Below, in pieces: positions 25,223 through 34,249 of a stretch of 64,000 nucleotides of DNA. The stretch lies in contig NZ_RSAA01000026.1 in the NCBI RefSeq assembly GCF_003931915.1, positions 218,138 to 282,137 of the forward strand, written 5' to 3'. The position numbers and the translations under genes are program-made. Each line of letters opens with the position of its first letter. Position 1 is the stretch's first letter. Under the pieces are notes generated by a model. That model did no database searches. It was not told where the DNA came from and was given only the letters and a program-made list of their open reading frames with translations. Source of the stretch: Saccharopolyspora rhizosphaerae. Its GTDB lineage: Bacteria > Actinomycetota > Actinomycetes > Mycobacteriales > Pseudonocardiaceae.

Positions 25223-25478
25223 GGCCGTCCGTCACGTCGTCGTCGTGGGGTGCCGGCGGCGGGAGCTCGGCGGGTGGTGGCGGCACGTCGGACGGACCGG
25301 GCACGGCCGGGACGGGCGCGTTCGGGCTCGGGCCCGGTCCGGGTGAGCTGCCGACCCGCACCGTGTCCGGGACCTGGGGTGCGCGCGCCCCACCGGTCAA
25401 CGCGAAGCTGATCAGCACGGCGGCGATGGGCAACGCCAAGGACGCGAGCAACAGGAACCCCCGGGGAGCGGAACGCAT
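25212..25478 (-). CDS. small Pro-rich single-span membrane protein
   Basis: I do not recognise a family. From ATG 25478 the protein has 88 residues: one membrane helix or signal anchor (about 9-27), then an exported tail rich in Pro, Gly and Ala that ends in an Asp/His-rich segment (HDDDVTDGHDD). The acidic end could bind metal ions. It is the first gene of the two-component operon and overlaps the kinase gene, which suggests an accessory role in signal sensing. An in-frame ATG further upstream (25559) would add a basic leader and seems less likely. Confidence 0.55.
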   Translation of the reverse strand: MRSAPRGFLLLASLALPIAAVLISFALTGGARAPQVPDTVRVGSSPGPGPSPNAPVPAVPGPSDVPPPPAELPPPAPHDDDVTDGHDD

Positions 25479-25616
25479 GGGACCACTCTGACCTCTCCAG
25501 GACAACCGCAGGTGAAGCCGCGATGAGAACCTCCTCATCTTCCCGCCGGAACCGGCCACGGCGGCCTGCGGTGGGGCGCTAACCTGCGACCGGATTCACA
25601 ACTCGGTGAGGGGCGC

Positions 25617-28600
25617 ATGGACGAGCGGCTGATCGACTGGACCGGGGAGCGGTGCGTTCCCTGGACCGAGGACGTGCAGGTGGTCTACGAGCACTACCAC
25701 CGGTACGCGCTGGCGGCCCCCTTCGCGCGCGGCAAGCGGGTCCTCGACCTCGCCTGCGGTGAGGGCTACGGTGCCGCGCTGCTGGCCGCCGCGGGTGGCG
25801 AGGTCGTCGGCGTGGACGTCGACGAGCAGACCATCGCCCACGCCCGGCACCACTACGCCGGCCGCGACGTCAGCTTCGAGGTCGGCTCGATCACCGACCC
25901 CGACCTGCTCGCCGACGCCAAGCCCTTCGACGTCGTGGTGTGCTTCGAGGCCATCGAGCACGTCTCCGACCACTCAGCGGTGCTGCAGCTGGTCAAGTCG
26001 CGGATGAAGCAGGGCGGGCTGTTCCTGTCCAGCACACCCGACACGGCCGTCTACAGCCACGAGCACGGGAACGACAACCCGTTCCACGTCAAGGAGCTCA
26101 CCGCCCGCGAGTACGAGTCGATGCTGGAGGAGACCTTCCGGCACGTGGCGGTGCTCAAGCAGAACGTCACCGTCGGCTCGATGGTGGTGCCCGCCGATCC
26201 CGGCGACCGCGACACCGCGATCGAGGGCGTCCGGCTGCAGACCATCGAGCGCACCGACACCGGCTGGGTGGTCGACCAGGGCGTCCCGCACACCTACTTG
26301 CTGGGCGTGGCCTCCGACAAGCACCTGCCGAAGCTGCCCGCGGCCGCCGTGCTCACCGATGCGCAGCTGACGCTGGCGCGCGGCGGGAACACCGCCGAGC
26401 TGGTCGAGCAGCGCGACGAGGCCGTCGCCGACGTCGCCAAGCTCAACGAGCTCTACCAGCGCAGCCGCGGCGAAGCCGAGGAGCTCAAGGGCGCCATCGC
26501 CCGGCTGGAGGAGCTGCGCAAGACCTCGGAGCAGCAGGGGGAGGCGGGCAAGGCCGAACTCGCCGAGCTCCGCGAGCGGTTGCGGGAGCGCGAGCTGCAG
26601 GCGCGACGCGACGCCGCCCGCGTCGAGTGGTTGCGCGACACCGCTGCCCGGCTCGAGGGTCAGCTCGCGGAGGCGCAGCGCCGGGTGGACGAGCTCGCCG
26701 CCGAGAACGCCGAGCTGGCCGCGCAGAACTCGGCGCTGGTGCAGCGCGCCGTCACCAAGTACCGCAAGGTCGTCGAGCGCGTCGCGCCGCGCGGCACCGC
26801 CCGCCGCGACGCCTACGAGATCGCGCTCGGCCGCAAGCCCGGCATCCCGGAAGTCGCCGCCGAACCCGGAACAGGGCCGGTGGCAGTGCCCTCCAGCGAC
26901 CGGCCGCTGGTCAGCGTGATCGTGCCGGTGCACGGCAAGTGGCCCTACACCCGCCAGTGCCTGCGCTTCCTCGGCGGTCACCTGGTGTCGGTGCCGTTCG
27001 AGGTGATCGTCGTCGACGACGCCTCACCCGACGACAGCGCCGAGAAGCTCGCCGCCTGCGAAGGCGTCCGGCTGGTGCGCGCCGAGCGCAACCTCGGCTT
27101 CATCGGCGCCTGCAACCTCGGGGCCGAGCACGCGCGCGGTGAGCACCTCTTCTTCCTCAACAACGACGCCGAGGTCACCGAGTCCTGGCTGGACGTCCTC
27201 GTCGACACCATCACCACGGACCCGGCGATCGGGCTGGTCGGCGCCAAGCTGGTCTACCCCGACGGGCGGCTGCAGGAGTGCGGCGGCATCGTCTGGGCCG
27301 ACGGCACCGGGTGGAACTACGGGCGCGGGACCGACGGCAGCGGCGCCGAGTTCCACGTCCTGCGCGACGTCGACTACTGCTCGGGTGCCGCGGTACTGGT
27401 GCGCGCGGAGCTGTTCCGCCAGGTTGGCGGGTTCGACACCCGCTTCGCCCCCGCCTACTACGAGGACACCGACCTGGCGTTCGCGGTCCGCGCCGCCGGC
27501 TACCGCACCGTCGTGCAGCCGAAGGCCGTGGTGGTGCACCACGAGGGCGTCTCCCACGGCACCGACATCGGTTCCGGCGTGAAGAAGCACCAGGAGCTCA
27601 ACCGGCAGGTCTTCGTCGAGAAGTGGGCGGAGGTGCTGCGCGACGAGCACCTCCCGGAGGCGTCACCGCGGAACCTGTGGCTGGCCCGGCAGCGCGGCAC
27701 GCGTGGCCATCACGGCCCGATCGTGCTGGTCAAGGACCACCAGGTGCCGCGGCCGGACTTCGACTCCGGTTCGGTGCGGATCTTCCGGGTGCTGCAGCAG
27801 CTGGTCGAGCTCGGCTACCGGGTGGTGTTCTTCCCCGGCAACCACGCGCCGCTGCAGCCCTACACCGAGGACCTGCAGCAGATCGGCGTGACCGTGCTGC
27901 CGCAACCCGAGCTCCAGCAGGCGTTCCTGCACGAGGCGGGGTCGGAGATCTCGCTCGCCCTGCTGTCCCGGCCGCAGGTCGCGTGGAGCCTGGTGGAGGA
28001 GCTGCGCACCCGCGCTCCGCACGCCGTCATCGCCTACGACACCGTCGACGTGCACTTCCTGCGCCTGGAGCGCGAGGCCGAGCTCGCCGAGCGGCAGGGC
28101 CAGGCACGACGGGCGGAGGCGTTGCGCCGCAAGGCATTCGCCTCGCAGCAGATGGAGCTCGGGCTGACCCGAGCTTGTGACGTGACGCTGGTGGTCTCCG
28201 AAGCCGAACGCGCGCTGCTGCGCGAGCTGGTCCCCGAGGCCGACGTGCGGGTGCTGTCGAACGTGCACGAGGTCGACCCCTCGCCGGCCGGTCTCGAGGG
28301 ACGCCGCGACGTGCTGTTCGTCGGCAGCTTCGACCACCCGCCGAACGTCGACGCGGCCCGCTGGGCGGCTCGCGAGATCATGCCGCTGGTGCGCGAGCGG
28401 TGCCCGGACGCGGTCCTGCACGTCATCGGCAGCAACCCGACCGCTGAGGTCGAGGCGTTGGCGGGCCCGGGCGTCGAGGTCCACGGCTGGGTCGAGTCCC
28501 TCGAACCGCACTACGCGCAGGCCAGGGTCACCATCGCCCCGCTGCGCTTCGGTGCCGGCGTCAAGGGCAAGGTCGGCGAGAGCCTGTCCGTCGGTGTCCC

Positions 28601-28832
28601 GGTGGTCGGCACGACGGTCGCCGTCGAGGGCATGCACCTGAAGCCGGGCCAGGACGTCCTGGTCGCCGACGACGAGAACGCCTGCGCTGCAGCGGTGGTC
28701 CGCTTGCTCACCGAGGACGAGACCTGGAAAGCCCTGGCCACCTCAGGTCGCACGGCCGTGGAAGCCCAGTTCGGCCCGGAAGCCTCCCGAGCAGCCCTCA
28801 CGGCCCTCCTCACCAAGATCCCCACCGCCTGA
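25617..28832 (+). CDS. methyltransferase / coiled-coil / GT2 / GT4 fusion protein
   Basis: This 1071-residue cytoplasmic protein has four parts. Residues 1-240 are a class I SAM methyltransferase (VLDLACGEGYGAAL with VVGVDVDE and CFEAIEHV). Residues about 255-385 are a long charged heptad-rich coiled coil. Residues about 425-665 are a GT2 glycosyltransferase (SVIVPVHGKWPY, VVDDASPDD near 466-474, FLNNDAEV near 512-519, and YYEDTDLAFAVRAAGYR). Residues about 690-1070 are a GT-B/GT4 glycosyltransferase (LFVGSFDHPPNVDAARW near 898, RFGAGVKGKVGESLSVGVPVV). It therefore seems to modify and extend a glycan from one polypeptide, perhaps a surface polysaccharide. ATG 25617 follows GGTGAGGGG. No polysaccharide operon surrounds it; repeats follow downstream. 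Confidence 0.9.
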   Translation: MDERLIDWTGERCVPWTEDVQVVYEHYHRYALAAPFARGKRVLDLACGEGYGAALLAAAGGEVVGVDVDEQTIAHARHHYAGRDVSFEVGSITDPDLLADAKPFDVVVCFEAIEHVSDHSAVLQLVKSRMKQGGLFLSSTPDTAVYSHEHGNDNPFHVKELTAREYESMLEETFRHVAVLKQNVTVGSMVVPADPGDRDTAIEGVRLQTIERTDTGWVVDQGVPHTYLLGVASDKHLPKLPAAAVLTDAQLTLARGGNTAELVEQRDEAVADVAKLNELYQRSRGEAEELKGAIARLEELRKTSEQQGEAGKAELAELRERLRERELQARRDAARVEWLRDTAARLEGQLAEAQRRVDELAAENAELAAQNSALVQRAVTKYRKVVERVAPRGTARRDAYEIALGRKPGIPEVAAEPGTGPVAVPSSDRPLVSVIVPVHGKWPYTRQCLRFLGGHLVSVPFEVIVVDDASPDDSAEKLAACEGVRLVRAERNLGFIGACNLGAEHARGEHLFFLNNDAEVTESWLDVLVDTITTDPAIGLVGAKLVYPDGRLQECGGIVWADGTGWNYGRGTDGSGAEFHVLRDVDYCSGAAVLVRAELFRQVGGFDTRFAPAYYEDTDLAFAVRAAGYRTVVQPKAVVVHHEGVSHGTDIGSGVKKHQELNRQVFVEKWAEVLRDEHLPEASPRNLWLARQRGTRGHHGPIVLVKDHQVPRPDFDSGSVRIFRVLQQLVELGYRVVFFPGNHAPLQPYTEDLQQIGVTVLPQPELQQAFLHEAGSEISLALLSRPQVAWSLVEELRTRAPHAVIAYDTVDVHFLRLEREAELAERQGQARRAEALRRKAFASQQMELGLTRACDVTLVVSEAERALLRELVPEADVRVLSNVHEVDPSPAGLEGRRDVLFVGSFDHPPNVDAARWAAREIMPLVRERCPDAVLHVIGSNPTAEVEALAGPGVEVHGWVESLEPHYAQARVTIAPLRFGAGVKGKVGESLSVGVPVVGTTVAVEGMHLKPGQDVLVADDENACAAAVVRLLTEDETWKALATSGRTAVEAQFGPEASRAALTALLTKIPTA

Positions 28833-28936
28833 CCGAGGACCACGCGAGGAACCTCACCCTCCGCACGCACCCGAACCGCGACACCCCAACCCCCACCCCG
28901 ACCACCGACAACACGCCCAACAGCCCTGCAAGCCCG

Positions 28937-29290
28937 GGTGTGTTGGCGGCGCGGGCTGATGTCGCGCGAACCGCCCGGCCTGAACTCAAGCCGACGACTC
29001 TGCGTGCTCCGGTGCGTGGGGGCCGAGGGTCGGGTGATGTCGCGCGAACTTCTCCGCACCACCCCGCTCGAACTGGAACGACACCCTGAAGGCTCTGCGT
29101 GCTCCGGGGTGTTGGGGCCTGGGGTCGGTGATGTCGCGCGAAAGTGCGCACCACCCCACCTGACCTGCGACGACACGCCGAATGGGGTGAATGGTCCGGT
29201 GTGTTGGCCGGGCGGGACTCCCACTTCGCGCGATATTGCGGCCGTGCTCGTGGAGGTCTCGCGAGATGTGACCGGGGTGGTGGGAGGACG
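28937..29290. repeat. four degenerate tandem repeats in a gene-free tract
   Basis: The tract 28833-29542 (710 bases) holds no gene I can support. Inside it, units begin at about 28937, 29011, 29106 and 29198 (lengths about 74, 95, 92 and a partial fourth). Shared blocks are a GGTGTGTTGG-like opening, TGATGTCGCGCGAA in units 1-3 (TTCGCGCGAT in unit 4), CGCACCACCCC in units 2-3, and a GTGCTCC or ATGGTCC end. The copies have diverged but keep their order. Confidence 0.7.
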
Positions 29291-29417
29291 GGCGGTTGAG
29301 CACCCGGCCCGGCCCCTTGGGCACGTGGGCCGGGCTCGTCGTCCCGGTGGTGGGTCCGGCCCTGCGAGGATGCGGCGGAGCCGCTGTCCGGGTGGGGACA
29401 CAGCTTGCCGCGGCGCG

Positions 29418-29515
29418 GGTTCTGAGCGGCGTCGAGGCGAGTACGCCGCGACGCCGTGCACCGGTCACGCACCAGGAGCGGCGCACGGAGCCGGTCAGGT
29501 CGGCTACCCGCACCG
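29418..29515 (+). repeat. dispersed repeat, copy A
   Basis: This segment matches the reverse complement of 33133-33237. The first 41 bases differ at only three positions, and a 19-base block starting AGGAGCGGCGCACGG is identical; the end CCCGCACCG is also shared. Weaker similarity seems to continue about 60 bases upstream. It lies just past the stop of the Pro/Gln-rich membrane protein gene. Confidence 0.75.
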
Positions 29516-29542
29516 CTGGGCGGAGCGATCGCTGCGCAGGAC

Positions 29543-30775
29543 CTAGTCGCGAACCGTGGGTGGGGTGTGGGCGAGCTGCTGGTCCAGGGTGCCCGCGAAG
29601 GTCTGCTGGGCCGCGTCCCGCTGCTCCGCCGGGCCGCTGACGTCGATGATCACCGCGTAGTGGTGCGCCACGTAGGCCGTCCGGAACGTCGCGCCGGTGG
29701 AGACGACCGAAACGCCCTGGTAGGACAGGTCCTCCACCTCGGACAGCCCCTGCTGCGCGGCGAGGTACTTCTCGACGACGGTCTGAGCGGCGTTGGTGTC
29801 GGGCAGCTTGAGCGCCAGCAGCGTCGTCTTCGGCTGCACGGCGTCGGTGCCGTTGAACCATCCTTCCACCAGGCCGTTCTGGAACGCCGTGTCGAGCACG
29901 GTCTTCGGCTGCAGCAGTCCGCCCTTGGCGCCTTGCAGGTTCGGCACGTCGAGCAGCCCGGTCCACGGGTGCGCCGGTCCGTTCGCGGCGACCAGCACCT
30001 CCTGCGTGGTGGCCGGCGGAGCCTTCGCTGCCGGTGGTTCCGGCAGCGGGGTGGTGGTCGGCGCCGGCGGTGGGGGCGGGGGAGCGGCGGTGCCCCCGCG
30101 CGGTTCCGTCGCTCCGCCGGCGAAGTAGAAGACGACCGCGACGATCACCACGACCAGCAGCACGGCGCCGATGGACAGGCCCGCGATCAGCTTGCCCTTG
30201 CCGGGCTTGCCCGCCGATTCGAAGACCTCCGGTCCTTGGCGCATCCAAGACGCTTCCCCGGAGTCGGACGAACCGGGCAGGTCATCGCCCCACGGCGTGC
30301 CGGTGGTTTCCACCGGACCCCAGCCCTGCGGGCCTTGCTGCTGACCGGCCCACGGCGGCTGCGACTGGCCCCACTGCGGCGGCGGTGGGGTCTGCGGGAC
30401 GTTCACGACCTGCGTGCTGCCCGAGTCCGCGGGCGGCTGCTGTTGCTGGGCGTACGGGTTCGGCACGACCTGCGTCGTCTCCTCGCCGGTGCCTTGCTGC
30501 GGCTGCTGCTTGGCGACGTCGCCCCAGCTGAAGGCGGGCGGGAACGGGTTCTGCTGCTGGGCGGGCTGCTGCTGCGGGAAGCCCCCGGACGAGGGATCAG
30601 CCGGTGGCGTGGGGTCCTGCGCCGGGAAACCGTCCGGGTTCGACGGCGTCTGACCTGCGTGCCCGCCCTGCGCCCTGCCGAGCACGGCGTCCCTGCGCTG
30701 TCGGTACTCCTCGGCGGAGATGCGTCCCGCCGCGAGTTCGGCGTCGAGGTTCTGCAACTCGTCTTGCCAGGTCAC
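29543..30775 (-). CDS. Pro/Gln-rich single-span membrane protein with SHOCT-like N-terminus
   Basis: From GTG 30775 the protein has 410 residues. Residues 1-35 (WQDELQNLDAELAAGRISAE) look like a SHOCT-type helical motif. Residues 36-190 are a cytoplasmic Pro/Gln/Gly-rich low-complexity region, followed by one membrane helix (about 196-219, AVLLVVVIVAVVFYFAGG). A Pro linker leads to an exported domain of about 150 residues with no recognised family. GGAAGGG lies about 11 bases before GTG. Similar layouts occur among actinobacterial envelope proteins of unknown function. It diverges from the acyltransferase gene at 30988. Confidence 0.8.
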   Translation of the reverse strand: MTWQDELQNLDAELAAGRISAEEYRQRRDAVLGRAQGGHAGQTPSNPDGFPAQDPTPPADPSSGGFPQQQPAQQQNPFPPAFSWGDVAKQQPQQGTGEETTQVVPNPYAQQQQPPADSGSTQVVNVPQTPPPPQWGQSQPPWAGQQQGPQGWGPVETTGTPWGDDLPGSSDSGEASWMRQGPEVFESAGKPGKGKLIAGLSIGAVLLVVVIVAVVFYFAGGATEPRGGTAAPPPPPPAPTTTPLPEPPAAKAPPATTQEVLVAANGPAHPWTGLLDVPNLQGAKGGLLQPKTVLDTAFQNGLVEGWFNGTDAVQPKTTLLALKLPDTNAAQTVVEKYLAAQQGLSEVEDLSYQGVSVVSTGATFRTAYVAHHYAVIIDVSGPAEQRDAAQQTFAGTLDQQLAHTPPTVRD

Positions 30776-30987
30776 CGATAGCGCCCTTCCCGGGATTCCA
30801 TGAACGCCGCTGCTGCGATCGAAGCCATTCTGGCACTCAGCGCAGGTTTCGGGGTGCACAGCCCGAATAACGATACGGACTGCGCTCTGGTCCGGACGGG
30901 TGTCCGGGTTGTGAAGGGCCACGGGCCGTTCCGGCGCCCGGCTAGGCTACGCAGCGTTGACGGCTGCTGCGGGCACGGATCATTGGG

Positions 30988-32430
30988 GTGACCAGGTTGA
31001 GCGCTGCGCGTGTGGTGCACGCTCGCCCCGAGTTGTTCGCCGCCCCGAACCACGGTTTCGCCTGGATCCGGATGATCGGTGCGCTGCTGGTCATCTACGG
31101 TCACAGCTCCCCGCTGGTCGGCAGCGGTGAGCTGTTCCCGCCGGAGTGGCCGGTGCAGCCCGACGAGGGCGTGCTCATGGGCTTCTTCGCGCTGAGCGGT
31201 TTCCAGATCACCGAGAGCTGGTTGCGCGACCCGCACGCGCTGCGCTTCGCCGCCAAGCGGGTGCTGCGGCTGTGGCCGCCGATGCTCACGGTGTCGGTGG
31301 GCATGGCCCTGGTCGTCGGCCCGATGATCACGACCTTGCCGCTCGGCGAGTACTTCCGCGCGCGCGAGACCTGGGGCTACATCGTCCACAACGCGGGACT
31401 GCTGACCCTGCGGCACGACCTGCCGGGGGTCTTCGAGAGCAACCCGTGGCCGGGCGCGGTGAACGGCTCGCTGTGGACGCTGCCGATGGAGCTGCTGGCC
31501 TACGCGGGCCTGTTCGTGCTGTTGCTGCTGGGCACCGCCAGGAAGAACCTGCGTTGGCTGTCGCTGCTCGCACTGGTCGGCTTGATCGCCTGGGACCGCC
31601 ACCTGGAGCAGACCCCGGGTGCCGAGTCGGCCGGTTCGCTGCTGAGCGTGCCGGTCGAGTCGCTGGTGGCGTTCCTCGTCGCCTTCGCGCTCGGCGTGCT
31701 GCTGAACCTGTACCGGGTCCCGCTGTCGCCGTTGGCCGCGGGCGTGGGGCTGGTCGTGCTGGTGGTGATGGGCAACAACACCACCGCGTCGGCGTGGATG
31801 GCGTTCGCGGTCAGCTACGCGGTGGTCGTGGCCGGGCACTTCTGGCCGGCGCGACTGGACGTGCCGGGCGTCTGGGTCAACGGCAGCTACGGCGTTTACG
31901 TCTGGGGGTTCCCGGTCCAGCAGCTGCTGGCGCTGGCCGGGATTCGCGGCCAGTGGCTCATGCTGCTCTGCGCGGCCCCGATCGCCTACGTGCTGGGCAC
32001 CCTGTCGTGGAAGTACGTGGAAGACCCCACGATGCGCTTGCGCCACCTGCTCACCCCGCGTGCCGAGCGCGACCCGGGTGGTGCGGGGCCTCCGGCCGGG
32101 GACGACCCGCCCACGGACGTCTTCGCCCGGACCGCGGGCGACGGCGACGAGCGGGAAGTGCCTGCTGCCAGCGGAGCACGGCCTTCGGGTGCCGGTGTTC
32201 CGGAGCGGCAGGTGCCGGCGCGTCCGCCGGGGAACGGGGTGCGGCGGCGGCCGGTGAGTCCTCCACCGGAACGGAACCTCTCACGTCGACCGGCACCACG
32301 TCCGCTGCCGTCCGAGGACCCACCGCTGGCACGGCGGTGGGTCGAGGAGGTCGAGCCGCCGGGCGGCACGCACGCGCGCGGCCCCGAACCGGGCCGTCAC
32401 GCGACTTCCGAACGCCCCGATCGCCGCTGA
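30988..32430 (+). CDS. acyltransferase 3 family membrane protein
   Basis: This 480-residue protein has about ten membrane helices in residues 25-350, then a polar Pro/Arg-rich cytoplasmic tail of about 130 residues. The family's catalytic pattern is present: Arg28 and His39 in WIRMIGALLVIYGHS, with FFALSGFQI, FAAKRVLRLWPP and SLWTLPMELLAY. Such enzymes O-acylate (often O-acetylate) surface glycans, antibiotics or peptidoglycan. There is no SGNH partner domain. GTG 30988 is the likely start; TTG 30997, preceded by GGTGACCAGG, is an alternative. msrA follows after 21 bases. Confidence 0.88.
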   Translation: MTRLSAARVVHARPELFAAPNHGFAWIRMIGALLVIYGHSSPLVGSGELFPPEWPVQPDEGVLMGFFALSGFQITESWLRDPHALRFAAKRVLRLWPPMLTVSVGMALVVGPMITTLPLGEYFRARETWGYIVHNAGLLTLRHDLPGVFESNPWPGAVNGSLWTLPMELLAYAGLFVLLLLGTARKNLRWLSLLALVGLIAWDRHLEQTPGAESAGSLLSVPVESLVAFLVAFALGVLLNLYRVPLSPLAAGVGLVVLVVMGNNTTASAWMAFAVSYAVVVAGHFWPARLDVPGVWVNGSYGVYVWGFPVQQLLALAGIRGQWLMLLCAAPIAYVLGTLSWKYVEDPTMRLRHLLTPRAERDPGGAGPPAGDDPPTDVFARTAGDGDEREVPAASGARPSGAGVPERQVPARPPGNGVRRRPVSPPPERNLSRRPAPRPLPSEDPPLARRWVEEVEPPGGTHARGPEPGRHATSERPDRR

Positions 32431-32438
32431 CCGCCGCG

Positions 32439-32444
32439 TACCCT
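32439..32444 (+). promoter_or_regulatory. -10 hexamer TACCCT before msrA
   Basis: TACCCT lies seven bases before ATG 32452. GGGGAG also occurs in the gap but sits too close to the ATG for good ribosome binding, so a leaderless start is likely. Confidence 0.5.
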
Positions 32445-32451
32445 GGGGAGC

Positions 32452-33108
32452 ATGTTCGGTGGGAAGCTGAAGATGATCGAGCCGTCGTCGGCGTTGCCCG
32501 GGCGGGACACCGCCATGGCGGTGAACGGGCAGCACGCCGTGTTCCCCGAGCGCCGCGTCGTCCCGCCGTTCCCGGAAGGCCTGGCCACCGCGGTGGTCGG
32601 CATGGGCTGCTTCTGGGGCGCGGAGCGCGTGTTCTGGCAGACCGAGGGCGTGTGGACCACCGCCGTCGGCTACGCGGGCGGCTACACGCCGAACCCGACC
32701 TACGAGGAGGTCTGCTCGGGCCTGACCGGGCACACCGAAGCAGTCCTGGTGGTCTTCGACCCGGAGAAGATCAGCTACCAGCAGGTGCTGAAGGTGTTCT
32801 GGGAGAACCACGACCCCACCCAGGGGATGCGCCAGGGCAACGACCTCGGCACCCAGTACCGCTCGGCCATCTACTACACCGACGAGCAGCAGAAAGCCGT
32901 GGCGGAAGCCAGCCGGGACGCCTTCCAGGAGGCCTTGACCGCAGCGGGCAAGGGCCAGATCACGACCGAGATCGCCGCGTTGCAGGAGTTCTACTACGCC
33001 GAGGACTACCACCAGCAGTACCTCTCGGACGCCAAGAACCCGAACGGGTACTGCGGCCTGGGAGGGACCGGAGTCGCCTGCCCAGCCGGCCTCGGTGTGG
33101 AGAGCTGA
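32452..33108 (+). CDS. msrA: peptide-methionine (S)-S-oxide reductase MsrA
   Basis: This 218-residue enzyme has the MsrA active site GMGCFWG with catalytic Cys53, the substrate residues in [27 protein letters not shown], and [11 protein letters not shown]-terminal Cys in [13 protein letters not shown] can act as the resolving residue with thioredoxin. It repairs methionine-S-sulfoxide in oxidised proteins. The N-terminal extension of about 45 residues before the catalytic motif is common in actinomycetes. No msrB is adjacent. Confidence 0.96.
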   Translation: MFGGKLKMIEPSSALPGRDTAMAVNGQHAVFPERRVVPPFPEGLATAVVGMGCFWGAERVFWQTEGVWTTAVGYAGGYTPNPTYEEVCSGLTGHTEAVLVVFDPEKISYQQVLKVFWENHDPTQGMRQGNDLGTQYRSAIYYTDEQQKAVAEASRDAFQEALTAAGKGQITTEIAALQEFYYAEDYHQQYLSDAKNPNGYCGLGGTGVACPAGLGVES

Positions 33109-33132
33109 TCTTCTCGAAGTTCGCTGTGCGAG

Positions 33133-33237
33133 CCGGTGCGGGTGGCAGAACCTGAGTGGCTCCGTGCGCCGCTCCTCGAGCACGTTCACGCGGCGTCACG
33201 GCGTCACGGCGTACTCGCCACGAAGCCGCTCAGAACC
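33133..33237 (-). repeat. dispersed repeat, copy B (inverted relative to copy A)
   Basis: Read on the minus strand, this repeats 29418-29515 (see copy A), with an internal length difference near 33190. It occupies most of the msrA-tRNA gap (33109-33404), in which I see no gene. The gap also opens with CTTCTCGAAGTTCGC (33110-33124), related to the hairpin core at 22858-22920. Confidence 0.75.
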
Positions 33238-33404
33238 GGCGGCGGTGCGGGCTGAGTCCCACACCTGAAGGCGGAAGCTGCCGGACCTGCGCGAGTGGGT
33301 GGCCAAGGCGAGGGGTCTGCCGGTGGTGCAGCCGAGTGGCGGCAGAGGTTGTGGTGGGCGAGAACTTCTACGCCGCACTTCGTGAACTACGACCAACCAC
33401 ACAA

Positions 33405-33442
33405 AGGAGTGGGGCCGAGGTGATCACCTCGGCCCCACTCCT
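33405..33442 (-). terminator. terminator of tRNA-Gly
   Basis: A perfect 38-base palindrome (19-bp arms meeting at 33423/33424) begins three bases beyond the tRNA 3' end. Its length and perfection make a strong rho-independent-type hairpin. Confidence 0.85.
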
Positions 33443-33445
33443 GCG

Positions 33446-33518
33446 AGCGGATGACGGGACTCGAACCCGCGACCCTCACCTTGGCAAGGTGATGCGCTAC
33501 CAGCTGCGCTACATCCGC
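33446..33518 (-). tRNA. tRNA-Gly (anticodon GCC)
   Basis: The 73-base minus-strand sequence folds as a cloverleaf: acceptor GCGGATG/CATCCGC, D arm GCGC with AGCTGGTA, anticodon arm CACCT-TGCCA-AGGTG containing GCC, and T arm GCGGG-TTCGAGT-CCCGT. The discriminator is T and the 3' CCA is not encoded. It reads GGC and GGT codons. A hairpin terminator follows at once. Confidence 0.97.
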
Positions 33519-33621
33519 ATCTTCACCGCCTCCCGGTGACTTCCGCCCCGGTTGGCTGTTGATGAACACTTTAGCCCATGGCTGCAAGCCCGTTCACCGG
33601 GGGGTCCCCCACCGGGGCCGG

Positions 33622-34020
33622 CTAGCCGATCGCCCGGGTCGGGGTGAGGCGCAGCAGCACCCTGTTCTCCGAGCGCATGGCTTCGCGGTAGGAGTCCCAG
33701 TCCTCGTGCTCACCGGAGACGCGGCGGTAGTAGTCCTCCAGCAGCGGCAGGGCGTCGGGGAGCTCGACGACCTCGGCCTCGGCGTCGACCTGGAACCAGC
33801 GTCCGAAGAAGGCGTCCGGCAGCACGCACAGCCACGCGCGCGGGTCGCGCCGGAGGTTGCGGACCTTGCCCGAGGCCGACCGCGTGCTGATCACGACCCG
33901 GCCGTTCGCGTCCACGGTCGCCAAGACCGGGGTCATCAGCGGGGTGCCGTCGCCGCGCAGGGTCCCCAGCACGGCGCGGTGCTGCTCGCGGAGCAGTTCG
34001 CGTGCGACGTCGACGTCCAC
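33622..34020 (-). CDS. PPOX-fold F420/FMN-dependent protein
   Basis: This 132-residue split-barrel protein resembles the actinobacterial PPOX-class F420-dependent family: RAVLGTLRGDGTPLMTPVLATVDANGRVVISTRSASGKVRNLRRDPRAWL-type pattern (in part ISTRSASGKVRNL), then WFQVDAEAEVVELPDAL and the C-terminal Arg-rich LLRLTPTRAIG. GTG 34020 is preceded by GGAGG at a normal distance, which fixes the start. Members bind F420, FMN or heme and reduce small molecules; the substrate is unknown. Confidence 0.88.
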   Translation of the reverse strand: MDVDVARELLREQHRAVLGTLRGDGTPLMTPVLATVDANGRVVISTRSASGKVRNLRRDPRAWLCVLPDAFFGRWFQVDAEAEVVELPDALPLLEDYYRRVSGEHEDWDSYREAMRSENRVLLRLTPTRAIG

Positions 34021-34249
34021 CCGGCACCTCCGACCGCGGCCTCTCTCGTGCCCGGAGCGTAGTGGTTCTGCCGGGTTGATTCCCGTCGCGAGGGTTGGCC
34101 CGGGCCCTCGGGATGATCGACAATGGCGCGGGCGGACGCGCACCGGGCCGGTGCCGGGAGCGGTACCGTGGCGCCACGCTCGGTGACGGGTGCGGTTCCA
34201 GTGGCAGTGGGTGTTCGAGTGACCAGCCCGGGTGGGCGGGGAGGCGTTG

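Noticed and set aside
28937..29290. CRISPR array
   Set aside because: Units are 74-95 bases, diverged throughout, without short identical repeats or spacers, and no cas genes are present.
28833..29542. Small genes in the gene-free tract
   Set aside because: Frames there run across divergent repeats in several directions and show no domain, start signal or consistent codon pattern.
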